A stretch of 64,000 nucleotides of DNA from Aureicoccus marinus (GTDB lineage Bacteria; Bacteroidota; Bacteroidia; Flavobacteriales; Flavobacteriaceae): contig NZ_MQVX01000001.1 in NCBI RefSeq assembly GCF_002954325.1, positions 1,785,088 to 1,849,087 of the forward strand. Reading direction: 5' to 3'. This document shows, piece after piece, positions 45,879 through 54,850 of this stretch. Position numbers and translations under genes: made by a program. The notes beneath the pieces are model-generated. The model had not been told where the DNA came from. It was given only the letters and a program-made list of their open reading frames with translations, and did not search any database. The first letter of the stretch is position 1. Each line of letters opens with the position of its first letter.

Positions 45879-47639
45879 CTATTTAATATTTAGCTGAAAA
45901 GGCATGTGAGCTTGCACTCCTTGGGCTTCCGACAGATTTTTAACCTGCTTGTAAGCCTTGTAGAGTTCACTACCCAATTCCTTTTCTAGGGTCTTTTCTG
46001 CCATACGGGATTGGGCTCCTCCTAAACCATCCATCAACCGCTCGAATTCCGATTTAAAGCGAGGATACTTGGTCACGCGGTAAGAAGACATTTCGGCCAG
46101 CTTGGCTGCTTCTTCTATCGCTGCTTCCAAAGATCCCAACTCATCTACCAATCCAATTTCAACAGCCTCTGCCCCGCTCCAAACACGGCCTTGGGCAATC
46201 TTATCGACCTCTTCAACAGTCATTTCGCGGCCCTCAGCCACACGGCTTAAGAAGGTATCATAAGTGCGCTCCACACTCTCCTTAACCTGAGCTCTAAAGG
46301 AGTTCGACATGGGTTCGAAAATGGAGTAATCCACGCTGTTTTTGTTGGTCCCGACCTGCTCGGCATTGATCCCAATTTCCTGAGCAAACTCACTGAAGTT
46401 AGGAATGGTTCCGAAAACACCAATCGAACCCGTAATAGTGGTCGGTTCTGCAAAGATTTTTGTGCCGGCTACGCCAATGTAGTAACCTCCGGAAGCAGCC
46501 ACATCTCCAAAAGAAACCACAACGGGCTTCACTTCTCGGGTCAGTTGTACTTCTCTCCAAATCAAATCCGAAGTCAAAGCGCTTCCTCCGGGAGAATTCA
46601 CGCGTAGAACAACTGCCTTGATGTTGTCGTTGTTACGGGCTCTTCTCAAAGCAGAATTGATCGTTCCCTGCCCGATCACCTGTGGAGACCCCGAGCCATA
46701 GCCGACTTGCCCTTGGGCATAGATCAAAGCAATTTGCTCCTTCCCCTTCTTCAGGCGTTTGGACTTGGCGTATTTCATATAATTCTTGAGACTTACAGCC
46801 GGTATTCTTGCCTTCTCTCCAATGTTTAATTCGGTTCTTAGACGGGCATCGTACTGATCTTGGTAGACCAAAGAATCGATCAATCCATTCAGCACGGCCA
46901 GCTCCGGAGTTCTACCGCCCAATTCATCGGCGATGCGGTTGAGTTCAGAGACATCAATACCTCTTGTTTCTGCAACATCTTCCAGCATGCTTCCCCAAAG
47001 TGATTCAATCAGGGATTTGATTTGCAGGCGGTTTTCGTCGCTCATGCGATCAGCTAAAAAGGGCTCCACGGCACTCTTGTACTTTCCGTGGCGCACCACT
47101 TCCATTTTAACACCGGTCTTCTCCTGAAAGTCCTTGAAGAAAAGCACTTCACTCGAAAGCCCTTTAAAGTCCATGATCCCTTGTGGGTTCAAAAAGACCT
47201 CGTCCGCGACACTGGCCAGGTAGTATTCCTTTTGACCGTAAAAATCTGCGTAGGCGTAGATGAATTTTCCCTCTGACTTAAAGTCAAGCAGGGCTTCTCG
47301 AATTTCTTCTGTTTGGGCCATTCCGGCCAACAGGCTGCTGGTCTTGATGTTGATGCCTTTGATGCGGCTATCATTCTTGGCCACGCGAATGGCGTGGAGG
47401 ATTTGATCCAATCCGGCCGATTCTTCAAACAAACCAGAAAAAGGGGCATCTGCTGGAGTCCCTACATAATCCACAATCGGCTCACTAAACTGCAGTTCCA
47501 ATACTGAGTTGTTGCGAATACTCACTGGATCCTCAGCACTGCCGAGAACAGAGATAAAAATGACAAACATGAACCAGAATATCCCCAGTGCAACCAGGGT
47601 CCCCATGATAGAGGCTAAAAAATTCCTCAAAAACTTCAT
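45879..47639 (-). CDS. sppA: Signal peptide peptidase SppA, 67-kDa type
   Basis: A 586-residue membrane-anchored serine protease, a tandem of two SppA domains. One membrane helix (residues 6-34) precedes the first domain; the second holds the catalytic Ser in FGDVAASGGYYIGVAG, and the general-base Lys region is in the first repeat near VRHGKYKSAVEPFL. RVNSPGGSALTSDLI is conserved. It degrades cleaved signal peptides in the inner membrane. Confidence 0.94.
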   Translation of the reverse strand: MKFLRNFLASIMGTLVALGIFWFMFVIFISVLGSAEDPVSIRNNSVLELQFSEPIVDYVGTPADAPFSGLFEESAGLDQILHAIRVAKNDSRIKGINIKTSSLLAGMAQTEEIREALLDFKSEGKFIYAYADFYGQKEYYLASVADEVFLNPQGIMDFKGLSSEVLFFKDFQEKTGVKMEVVRHGKYKSAVEPFLADRMSDENRLQIKSLIESLWGSMLEDVAETRGIDVSELNRIADELGGRTPELAVLNGLIDSLVYQDQYDARLRTELNIGEKARIPAVSLKNYMKYAKSKRLKKGKEQIALIYAQGQVGYGSGSPQVIGQGTINSALRRARNNDNIKAVVLRVNSPGGSALTSDLIWREVQLTREVKPVVVSFGDVAASGGYYIGVAGTKIFAEPTTITGSIGVFGTIPNFSEFAQEIGINAEQVGTNKNSVDYSIFEPMSNSFRAQVKESVERTYDTFLSRVAEGREMTVEEVDKIAQGRVWSGAEAVEIGLVDELGSLEAAIEEAAKLAEMSSYRVTKYPRFKSEFERLMDGLGGAQSRMAEKTLEKELGSELYKAYKQVKNLSEAQGVQAHMPFQLNIK

Positions 47640-47733
47640 ATAAACTTTCTTAGTGCATAGCTTAAACGCTAAAGATACGCAAAGCCGTGTTTCCTTATAT
47701 GTCTTTCTCGAAAGGGATTTGTTACTTTACATT

Positions 47734-48876
47734 ATGAATAAAAAAGGGAGCGAGCGCATCTTTATTTCTTTAGGAAGTAACCAGGGAAACCGGTGGGCTC
47801 ATCTGCAGCGCACGATCTTCATTTTAGAAGAAAAAGCGGGTTCTGTCTTACAGTGCTCTCCGGTTTATGAAAACCCAGCGGTGGGCTTTGACGGAGCTCC
47901 TTTTTACAACTGCTGTGTTGAACTAGAAACCGAGCTCAATCCCCAAGCCCTTTTGGAGGTTTTGTTGGAATGCGAAAAGGAAGCCGGACGACTGCGTTCG
48001 GGCCGGGGTTATAGCGATCGCCCCATTGATTTGGATCTTCTTTTTTACGGCGATCAACGGATCGAAAACGAAGCCCTGGAAGTCCCCCATCCCCGATTAC
48101 ATAACCGGGGTTTTGTACTTCAGCCCCTTGTCGATTTGGGCATAGGAAGCTACCACCATCCGAACTTAGAAAAGCCCGTCGCTGAACTGGCCGATAATGC
48201 CCCGGACAAAGGAGACCTGCAAGTTGTCGATGGACGTTTGTTCTGCTCTGTAACCGAGATCTTTGATCAACTAGATTACCTGGCCATTGAAGGCAATATT
48301 GGGGTCGGAAAAACCTCCCTGACCAAAAAACTAGCCGCCGATCACAACGCCAGGCTGCTGCTGGAACGCTTTGAAGACAACCCTTTTTTACCCCCTTTTT
48401 ACAAGGATCCGCAGCGATATGCCTTCCCACTCGAAATGTCCTTTTTGGCCGACCGATTTCAACAACTGCAAGAACAACTGCCCCAGAGTTCCCTCTTTAG
48501 CGACCGGGTCTTTAGCGACTACCACCTGAGTAAATCCCTGCTTTTTGCACAGGTGACCCTGGAAGCCGATGAACTTCGCTTGTACAAAAAGCTCTATACC
48601 CTGATGCAGCAATCTTTGCCCCAACCTCAGCTGTATGTGTACCTGCAACAAAACACAGAACGCCTACTCGAAAACATCAAAAAGAGAGGGCGCAGCTATG
48701 AACAAGAGATCAAACCGGACTACCTCCAGCAAGTAGAAGAGGGCTACCGCTTGTTTTTGCAGCAGTACCCCGGACCTAAATTACTCATCGATGTAAGCGA
48801 TTTGGATTTCATGGAAAATCCAGCGGATTACCACTACATCATTCGGGAGATCGGCGTCTTTTTATCGAAGAAATAA
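47734..48876 (+). CDS. folK: FolK - deoxynucleoside kinase fusion
   Basis: A 380-residue two-domain protein. Residues 1 to about 165 are 2-amino-4-hydroxy-6-hydroxymethyldihydropteridine diphosphokinase (folate synthesis): ISLGSNQGNRWAHL, RGYSDRPIDLDLLFYGD, PHPRLHNRGFVLQPL. Residues about 182-380 are a dNK: P-loop EGNIGVGKTSL (186-196), LLERFEDNPFLPPFY, DRVFSDYHLSKSLLF, RGRSYEQEI. The ATG at 47734 is chosen over a longer in-frame extension from 47653. The joining of folate and deoxynucleotide enzymes fits the ThyA/DHFR theme; such fusions occur in Flavobacteriia. Confidence 0.94.
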   Translation: MNKKGSERIFISLGSNQGNRWAHLQRTIFILEEKAGSVLQCSPVYENPAVGFDGAPFYNCCVELETELNPQALLEVLLECEKEAGRLRSGRGYSDRPIDLDLLFYGDQRIENEALEVPHPRLHNRGFVLQPLVDLGIGSYHHPNLEKPVAELADNAPDKGDLQVVDGRLFCSVTEIFDQLDYLAIEGNIGVGKTSLTKKLAADHNARLLLERFEDNPFLPPFYKDPQRYAFPLEMSFLADRFQQLQEQLPQSSLFSDRVFSDYHLSKSLLFAQVTLEADELRLYKKLYTLMQQSLPQPQLYVYLQQNTERLLENIKKRGRSYEQEIKPDYLQQVEEGYRLFLQQYPGPKLLIDVSDLDFMENPADYHYIIREIGVFLSKK

Positions 48877-48975
48877 TACCGTTTATCGATCATACAACCC
48901 AATTAAATCGATTATTTGGTCGCCGGATGATTAATCCCTTTATTGCGCGTCCTATAAACTAACTCATATTTATAT

Positions 48976-49012
48976 GAAAAACCCCGATTGCTCCTGCAGT
49001 CGGGGTTTTTTG
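48976..49012 (-). terminator. Terminator of the TrmH-type methyltransferase gene
   Basis: Stem CCCCGA (48982-48987) and TCGGGG (49000-49005), extended by flanking A and T runs. On the minus strand it directly follows the gene at 49016. It may also serve the + strand folK gene. Confidence 0.85.
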
Positions 49013-49015
49013 TAC

Positions 49016-49564
49016 TTACTGTTGTGCGAAGCGCTTTTTGCGCACAAACTCCCAAATCGCTATACCTGCCGAAACGGAAACATTGAGGGAATGCTTGGTC
49101 CCGAATTGGGGAATCTCGGCCACTCCGTCGCACTGACTCACCACCTCCTGACTCACTCCTTTGACCTCGTGCCCAAAGACCAAAGCGTAGTTCTTTTGAG
49201 GATTGACGTCGATATCTTGAAGCGCTGACGATCCTTCCGCCTGCTCTACCGCCCAGACTTCCACGCCTTCTTGCTGTAACTTCTCCACCGCATCCAGGGT
49301 CTTTTCTTCGTATTCCCATTGCACGGTTTCGGTGGCACCCAAGGCCGTCTTGTGAATGTCTTTATGAGGGGGCTTGGCCGTAATCCCACAAAGGATGATT
49401 TTATCAATCAAAAAGGCGTCTGCCGTTCGGAAAAAAGAACCCACATTGTTCAGACTTCTCACCTGGTCCAAAACGAGTACCAAACCCGCCTTGGGGCTTT
49501 CTTTAAACTCCTCTACACTGAGCCGATCCAGCTCTTCATTTTTCAGCTTCCGCATTTTTTCCAC
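49016..49564 (-). CDS. SpoU/TrmH-family RNA methyltransferase
   Basis: A 182-residue SPOUT 2'-O-methyltransferase acting on tRNA or rRNA. LVLVLDQVRSLNNVGSFFRT is motif 1, ALVFGHEVKGVSQEVV is motif 2 and IPQFGTKHSLNVSVSAGIA is motif 3 with the knot. The family's N-terminal substrate-binding extension is short. Target RNA is not determined. Confidence 0.93.
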   Translation of the reverse strand: MEKMRKLKNEELDRLSVEEFKESPKAGLVLVLDQVRSLNNVGSFFRTADAFLIDKIILCGITAKPPHKDIHKTALGATETVQWEYEEKTLDAVEKLQQEGVEVWAVEQAEGSSALQDIDVNPQKNYALVFGHEVKGVSQEVVSQCDGVAEIPQFGTKHSLNVSVSAGIAIWEFVRKKRFAQQ

Positions 49565-49660
49565 TTTAAGAGGTAAAATATCAACATTCCCGGGCTAAGC
49601 CTTGGCTTTGTCCTATTTTAGGCAAAATTAGCTCATCATAACGATTAACGACAGCAACCT

Positions 49661-52294
49661 ATGGCAAAGAAAGGGAAAGTGACCCCCTTGATGAAGCAAT
49701 ACCAAGCCATTAAGCAAAAGCATCCGGAAGCCTTGCTTTTGTTTCGGGTCGGAGATTTCTACGAAACCTTCGGACAGGATGCTGTGCGTACGGCAGAGGT
49801 CTTGGATATCGTCCTGACTCACCGCAATAACGGTGGGGATCAAACCGAGTTGGCGGGCTTTCCGCACCACGCGCTAAACACCTACCTGCCCAAGCTTGTT
49901 CGAGCTGGAGAACGGGTAGCGATTTGTGATCAATTAGAGGATCCCAAACAAACCAAGACCATCGTCAAAAGAGGCGTGACCGAATTGGTAACCCCGGGGG
50001 TCGCCCTACACGACGATATTCTGGAAAAAAAGAGCAACAACTACCTGGCCTCCCTTTTCATTGGCCGGCAAAAAACCGGACTGGCTTTACTGGACATTTC
50101 GACCGGTGAATTCCTGACGACAGAGGGTAGCCTTGGCATCATCAACAAACTCCTTCAACAGTTCGCTCCGAGTGAGATTCTGATGCCGCGGACAGATCGA
50201 AAAAAAATAGAACAAGGCGAAGTGCAATCTTCCGCCCACCCTTTTTACCTGGACGGTTGGGTTTATTCCGAGGACTACGCGCTCGAAACCCTCACCCGGC
50301 ATTTTAAGACCAAAAGTCTGCAGGGTTTCGGAATACAAAACACCCATGCCGGGGTTTTGGCCGCAGGAGCGATTTTGCACTACCTCTCCGAAACCCAGCA
50401 CAAGCAGTTGAGTCATATCAACCGCCTACAACCCCTTGGAGACGATCGGCACTTGTGGATGGACCGCTTTACTTTGCTCAACCTGGAACTCTTTAGCACG
50501 GCAAGAGGGGAAGGAACTCCCCTATTACAGATCATTGACCACACCCATACACCCATGGGCGGTCGAATGCTCAAACGCTGGTTGGCCTTTCCACTTACTG
50601 ACCGCAGTGCCATCGAAAAACGACTGGAAGCGGTTGAACTGCTTTTCGAGGCCCAGCAAAACCTCAATGAAAGTGAGTTGTCTTTTGGAGAACTGGAAGA
50701 CGCTTTAAAACAAATTGGAGACCTCGAACGCTACATGGCCAAGGTGGCCACTGCCAAGATTCAACCGAGAGAATTTTTACGTCTTGCAGAATCTTTAGCC
50801 GCTGTTCAAAAGGTTCACGAGACCTTATCTGCGGTAGAAAAAGGTCTTTTAAAAGAATTACAACCCGCACTCAAGGGTTGCCCAAAACTAGAAGAACGAC
50901 TTTCGACGGCCATTGACCAGGAAGCCCCAGCTATCGCCCAAAAAGGCGGCATCTTTGCCAAAGGCTATTCTGAAGAGCTCGATGCTCTGAGAGAAAAAGG
51001 CGCCAACAGCAAAAGCTTTTTGGACGCTCTGCTCAAAAGAGAAGTAGAACGCACCGGAATCACCTCCCTAAAAATCGCTTCCAATAACGTCTTTGGGTAC
51101 TATATCGAGGTGCGCAATACCCACAAAGACAAGGTACCGGAAGAGTGGATTCGCAAGCAGACCTTAGTCAATGCCGAGCGCTACATTACCGAGGAACTCA
51201 AAGAGTACGAGGTCGAAATTTTGGGGGCGGAAGAGAAGATCGCTCAGCTGGAAGAACAGCTCTACACTCAACTTATCACCTTCGCGCAACAACATATTCA
51301 GGAAGTACAGGGCTGTGCACAAGCCATCGCTCAGGTCGATGTACTCAGCAGTCACGCACGCCTGGCTTACCTGCGGAAATACAAAAAACCGGTCCTTCTG
51401 GATTCTGGAGAACTCCGAATCGCCGAGGGTCGTCACCCGGTAATTGAAACTCAATTACCTCCCGGGGAAGACTATATTGCCAATGATGTCTTGTTGGATC
51501 AGAGCGAACAACAACTCCTGGTCATTACCGGTCCCAACATGAGCGGTAAGTCCGCTCTTTTGCGCCAAACGGCCCTAATTGTGATTCTGGCCCAAATGGG
51601 GTCCTTTGTTCCGGCGGAACGCGCAGAATTGGGTATCGTTGATCGCCTCTTTACCCGAGTAGGCGCAAGCGATAACCTCTCGAAAGGAGAATCCACCTTT
51701 ATGGTCGAAATGAACGAGACCGCATCCATCATGAACAACCTCTCTGATCGTAGTTTGCTTTTGATGGACGAGATTGGAAGAGGTACGAGCACCTACGATG
51801 GAATCTCCATTGCCTGGGCCATTTGCGAATACTTGCACGAGCACCCGTCCAAACCAAAAACCCTTTTTGCGACTCACTACCACGAGCTCAATGAACTCAC
51901 CCACCGTTTTGATCGCATCAAAAACTTCAATGTGGCGGTAGAGGAACTAAAAGACAAGGTGCTCTTCTTGCGTAAACTGGTTCCCGGAGGCAGCGCCCAC
52001 AGTTTTGGTATACACGTGGCCCGAATGGCCGGAATGCCATCGACCATTGTAAAACGTGCAGACAAGTTGCTCATTCAAATGGAAAGTTCCCCGGAGAAGA
52101 AAGAAACTCCTATGAGTCAGGTCGCCGAAGAAGAAATGCAACTCAGCTTCTTTCAACTCGATGATCCCTTGTTGGAAGAGATCAAAGAAGAAATATTGGA
52201 CCTCAATATCGACAACCTCACCCCGGTGGAGGCCTTGATGAAACTCAACGAGATAAAACGCCTGCTAAGCCGCTCCAACAAAGCGATCTCGTAA
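49661..52294 (+). CDS. mutS: DNA mismatch repair protein MutS
   Basis: An 877-residue MutS. The mismatch-binding FRVGDFYETFG (Phe-x-Glu) is at residues 28-38, the lever and clamp are in the middle, Walker A is GPNMSGKSALLRQ, Walker B is LLMDEIGRGTSTYDG, and the helix-turn-helix end contains PSTIVKRADKLL. It is the last core gene before the tRNA pair and the cassette array. Confidence 0.97.
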   Translation: MAKKGKVTPLMKQYQAIKQKHPEALLLFRVGDFYETFGQDAVRTAEVLDIVLTHRNNGGDQTELAGFPHHALNTYLPKLVRAGERVAICDQLEDPKQTKTIVKRGVTELVTPGVALHDDILEKKSNNYLASLFIGRQKTGLALLDISTGEFLTTEGSLGIINKLLQQFAPSEILMPRTDRKKIEQGEVQSSAHPFYLDGWVYSEDYALETLTRHFKTKSLQGFGIQNTHAGVLAAGAILHYLSETQHKQLSHINRLQPLGDDRHLWMDRFTLLNLELFSTARGEGTPLLQIIDHTHTPMGGRMLKRWLAFPLTDRSAIEKRLEAVELLFEAQQNLNESELSFGELEDALKQIGDLERYMAKVATAKIQPREFLRLAESLAAVQKVHETLSAVEKGLLKELQPALKGCPKLEERLSTAIDQEAPAIAQKGGIFAKGYSEELDALREKGANSKSFLDALLKREVERTGITSLKIASNNVFGYYIEVRNTHKDKVPEEWIRKQTLVNAERYITEELKEYEVEILGAEEKIAQLEEQLYTQLITFAQQHIQEVQGCAQAIAQVDVLSSHARLAYLRKYKKPVLLDSGELRIAEGRHPVIETQLPPGEDYIANDVLLDQSEQQLLVITGPNMSGKSALLRQTALIVILAQMGSFVPAERAELGIVDRLFTRVGASDNLSKGESTFMVEMNETASIMNNLSDRSLLLMDEIGRGTSTYDGISIAWAICEYLHEHPSKPKTLFATHYHELNELTHRFDRIKNFNVAVEELKDKVLFLRKLVPGGSAHSFGIHVARMAGMPSTIVKRADKLLIQMESSPEKKETPMSQVAEEEMQLSFFQLDDPLLEEIKEEILDLNIDNLTPVEALMKLNEIKRLLSRSNKAIS

Positions 52295-52438
52295 GGTTCA
52301 AGCCCGAAAACCGAAACAGAATTTCAAGGAATATTCCTTTGTTATTCTTTCTGTTTTATAGAATTATATTAAATTTGCTCCCCGCTCTAAAGAAGACGGG
52401 TTAAGCGTAGCTTTTTAGAGTAGGGAAACCTGAATAAT

Positions 52439-52511
52439 GCGAAAATAGCTCAGTTGGTAGAGCATCACCTTGCCAAGGTGGAGGTCGCGGGTTCGAATCC
52501 CGTTTTTCGCT
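52439..52511 (+). tRNA. tRNA-Gly (GCC)
   Basis: 73-base cloverleaf. Acceptor stem GCGAAAA pairs with TTTTCGC, anticodon stem CACCT/AGGTG holds loop TGCCAAG with anticodon GCC, and the T-arm is GCGGGTTCGAATCCCGT. No encoded CCA. Confidence 0.95.
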
Positions 52512-52578
52512 CAAAAAACGCTGCTGGTCAGCGTTTTTGTTGATAGTCCAGCCTCCGCAGTACCCCTGTGGAGGATCC

Positions 52579-52663
52579 GCTCGGATGGTGGAATTGGTAG
52601 ACACGTTGGACTTAAAATCCAATGGCCATTGTGGCCGTGCGGGTTCAAGTCCCGCTCCGAGTA
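52579..52663 (+). tRNA. tRNA-Leu (TAA)
   Basis: 85-base class-II tRNA. The acceptor stem GCTCGGA pairs with TCCGAGT, the D-arm has TGGTGGAATTGGTAGACACG, the anticodon loop CTTAAAA (anticodon TAA) sits in a TTGGA/TCCAA stem, the long variable arm is GGCCATTGTGGCC, and the T-arm is GCGGGTTCAAGTCCCGC. Confidence 0.95.
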
Positions 52664-52673
52664 CGAATGAAAA

Positions 52674-52705
52674 GAAAAGTCAGAGTTTACGCTCTGACTT
52701 TTTCG
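52674..52705 (+). terminator. Terminator after tRNA-Leu
   Basis: Stem AGTCAGAG (52678-52685) and CTCTGACT (52692-52699) around a 6-base loop, A-rich before and T-rich after. Confidence 0.85.
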
Positions 52706-52897
52706 TTTCTATAGACTTTGCCAAACTTGTTTGAGTAAAGGATTAGGAACGAAAAAAAGGGCCACCGGCCTGGCTTTTATTTTCTCACCACGTTCGGCCG
52801 GGACTCTGCGAAGCGAATTCCCGCTCTTCTATTTTCTATTCTAAATGAGTGCCCCCCCCCTTTCAGGAGAGTCTTAAACGTTTAAAAGACGGCTCGT
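52706..52897 (+). promoter_or_regulatory. Non-coding region before the integrase gene, with C9 tract and palindrome
   Basis: No gene seen. It contains GC-rich segments (about 52760-52830), a run of nine C at 52852-52860, and a perfect 12-bp palindrome TTAAACGTTTAA at 52874-52885, 12 bases before the integrase ATG. The palindrome could be a repressor site and the C run a slippage-prone spacer in the promoter area; both readings are inference. Confidence 0.4.
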
Positions 52898-54073
52898 ATG
52901 AGCCCTATTAAGGATCTTGCCAAAAAACAAATAATGGAAAGACCCATAGTCACGTTTACCAAAACCACACATAGGGGTACGATGGTCCTTATAATCAGTT
53001 TTAAGTATGATCATGAGCTTAAGGAGTATATAAAGAAATTCAACGGCATTACTTGGAGCAGCTCCCTGGGATGTTTTCACATACCCTTCAGCAAAGAGGT
53101 TACCAATACCCTTTTTAAATACTTGAGACGCAAAGGATACTTTATTGATTACTCGGCGCTAAAACCTAAAAAAGCATCCTATTCCACCCATTACCAGGTG
53201 CAAAAAGCCGCTCTTGGTTCTGAGATAGCAGATGAGGTTAAAATGGACATCAACTCATTAAAAAAATGGATGGCCCAGAAAAGATACAGTATGAATACCA
53301 TCAACACTTATGAAAGCATGCTTTTGGTGTTTTTTCGTTTTATGTATCCGAAGAAATCGAATGACATCAATGAAAAAGATGTTATAGCCTTTAATGCCGA
53401 TTATATTCTGGCCAATGGATTTTCTTATACTTATCAAAACCAAGCGATAAACGCCCTTAAACTCTTCTTTAGACATTTAGACGCAGGACACACACTACCT
53501 CACCAGATAGAACGACCTAAAAAATCAAAGAAATTACCAGAAGTCCTAAGTATTGATGAGGTAAAGTCAATATTAGAAAACACGACAAATCTTAAACACA
53601 AGACCCTGTTAAGCCTTCTTTATTCCTGTGGCTTAAGAATTGGTGAAGCCTTAAAACTATCGATTAGAGACATTGATCTTAACAGAAGGTTTATGCATGT
53701 AAAATCTGCTAAAGGGGCTAAGGACCGGTATGTTCCGGTACCCACCCAAATGATCATCCTACTCAATCGATACATGAACAGTTACAAACCAGGGCACTAT
53801 GTGTTTGAGGGGCAAAAAGGTGGTCGTTATACCGATGTAAGCGCAAGACAAGTTTTAAAGCGATCAATAGAAAAGGCCGGAATCAAAAAGAATGTAACCC
53901 TGCATACTTTAAGGCATAGCCATGCCACTCACCTATTAGAAAATGGTACGGATCTAAGATTTATTCAAGAACTTCTGGGCCACAGTAGTCCCAAAACAAC
54001 CATGATTTACACACATGTGAGCACCACTAGTTTGGATAAAATAAAAAACCCCTTTGATGATTTTGAGCTATAA
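52898..54073 (+). CDS. Tyrosine recombinase at the head of the cassette array
   Basis: A 391-residue tyrosine recombinase. Residues 1 to about 90 form an extra basic N-terminal region (ITWSSSLGCFHIPFSKEV) absent from XerC/D. A core-binding SAM-like domain covers about 115-205 and the catalytic domain about 213-391. The active-site set is complete: Arg247 (CGLRIGEAL), Lys272 or Lys275, His336-x-x-Arg339 (LHTLRHSHATHLL), His362 (LLGHSSP), Tyr371 (TTMIYTHV). I see no insertion before the HxxR box like that of classical integron integrases. It lies on the same strand as, and 78 bases before, the first cassette boundary. It most likely inserts and excises the cassettes, although an IntI-independent XerC/D-like role cannot be excluded. 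Confidence 0.9.
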   Translation: MSPIKDLAKKQIMERPIVTFTKTTHRGTMVLIISFKYDHELKEYIKKFNGITWSSSLGCFHIPFSKEVTNTLFKYLRRKGYFIDYSALKPKKASYSTHYQVQKAALGSEIADEVKMDINSLKKWMAQKRYSMNTINTYESMLLVFFRFMYPKKSNDINEKDVIAFNADYILANGFSYTYQNQAINALKLFFRHLDAGHTLPHQIERPKKSKKLPEVLSIDEVKSILENTTNLKHKTLLSLLYSCGLRIGEALKLSIRDIDLNRRFMHVKSAKGAKDRYVPVPTQMIILLNRYMNSYKPGHYVFEGQKGGRYTDVSARQVLKRSIEKAGIKKNVTLHTLRHSHATHLLENGTDLRFIQELLGHSSPKTTMIYTHVSTTSLDKIKNPFDDFEL

Positions 54074-54099
54074 AATAAAGAGCAACCTTTTTCATCGGT

Positions 54100-54160
54100 T
54101 ATATTCCTATTTTAGAAGTGTATAGATGTGTTTTACATTTATATAAACAAGTTGGCAACC
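54100..54160 (+). other. Candidate attI site (integrase-proximal insertion point)
   Basis: Between the integrase stop (54073) and the first cassette gene lies GTTGGCAACC (54151-54160), with the expected crossover between 54151 and 54152. The sequence to its left has no long inverted repeat, unlike the cassette-end sites, as expected for an attI rather than attC. Exact limits cannot be seen. Confidence 0.5.
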
Positions 54161-54175
54161 ATTTAAAAAGAGAAA

Positions 54176-54769
54176 ATGAAACACATCCTAACAATTTTCG
54201 GACTTCTATTCTGTGCGATAGTTTTTGGACAGACAGATAGTAATATATGGTCTGACACTGATACCATTTCGACAGAACTGTACGAATTTCAAGTTCCAAC
54301 AAAATGGAGAAACTTTGGAAAAATGATGGGTGGAGGACAAGGACCAGAACAATTTTTCGAAGCGAGTGGACAGGGACTCCCAATAAGTTATAATGGAGGA
54401 CCTGTAAAAGTTTCTGTTTTTCTTGTAAAGATGGATCAATCAAAGAATCTCAAGAGTGCAAAAGAAAGTGTAATAAGTGGCTACTTTGAAAACCCAGACA
54501 GAGTTTTTAAAAAGGATAAAGATTACCAAGAAGAAAGCTTTATTCTTTCGGATAAAAACGAAGCCATTTTGCTAAACACAAGATTTTACAGGAAATCAAA
54601 AGGACTAAATCAAAGTCGCTTTGATTTGGCGACTTACTCTAAAAAACATAAGACTGCATATATGTTTACAGTTTCTATTCAATACGTTGACGACACTTAT
54701 GATTTCGAGACTGAAAATGACCTGAAAGATTATGCGAAAAAACTGTATTCAACCTTTATGTGGAACTAA
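54176..54769 (+). CDS. Cassette 1: secreted protein of unknown function
   Basis: A 197-residue protein with a signal peptide ending AIVFGQ. The mature part is soluble and mixed alpha/beta with no membrane segment: FQVPTKWRNFGKMMGGGQG, then ILLNTRFYRKSKGLN and a C-terminal FETENDLKDYAKKLYSTFMW. I do not recognise a family. It is the sole gene of cassette 1, 24 bases inside the cassette start, and is followed closely by the attC-like site at 54778. It would be the first cassette to be read from any promoter near the integrase. Confidence 0.75.
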   Translation: MKHILTIFGLLFCAIVFGQTDSNIWSDTDTISTELYEFQVPTKWRNFGKMMGGGQGPEQFFEASGQGLPISYNGGPVKVSVFLVKMDQSKNLKSAKESVISGYFENPDRVFKKDKDYQEESFILSDKNEAILLNTRFYRKSKGLNQSRFDLATYSKKHKTAYMFTVSIQYVDDTYDFETENDLKDYAKKLYSTFMWN

Positions 54770-54777
54770 AAAACGAT

Positions 54778-54840
54778 TTGCCAACATGGTGTATAGTGCA
54801 TACCCTTCGGGATACGCACCATACACAAACCGTTGTAGCC
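54778..54840 (+). repeat. attC-like site ending cassette 1
   Basis: R'' TTGCCAAC (54778-54785) is the exact reverse complement of the cassette 1 start GTTGGCAA. The inner arms GTGTATAGTGCATACCC and GGGATACGCACCATACAC pair with two mismatches and one extra base. Crossover is between G54832 and T54833 (GTTGTAGCC of cassette 2). Confidence 0.88.
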
Positions 54841-54850
54841 AATTTGAGAA

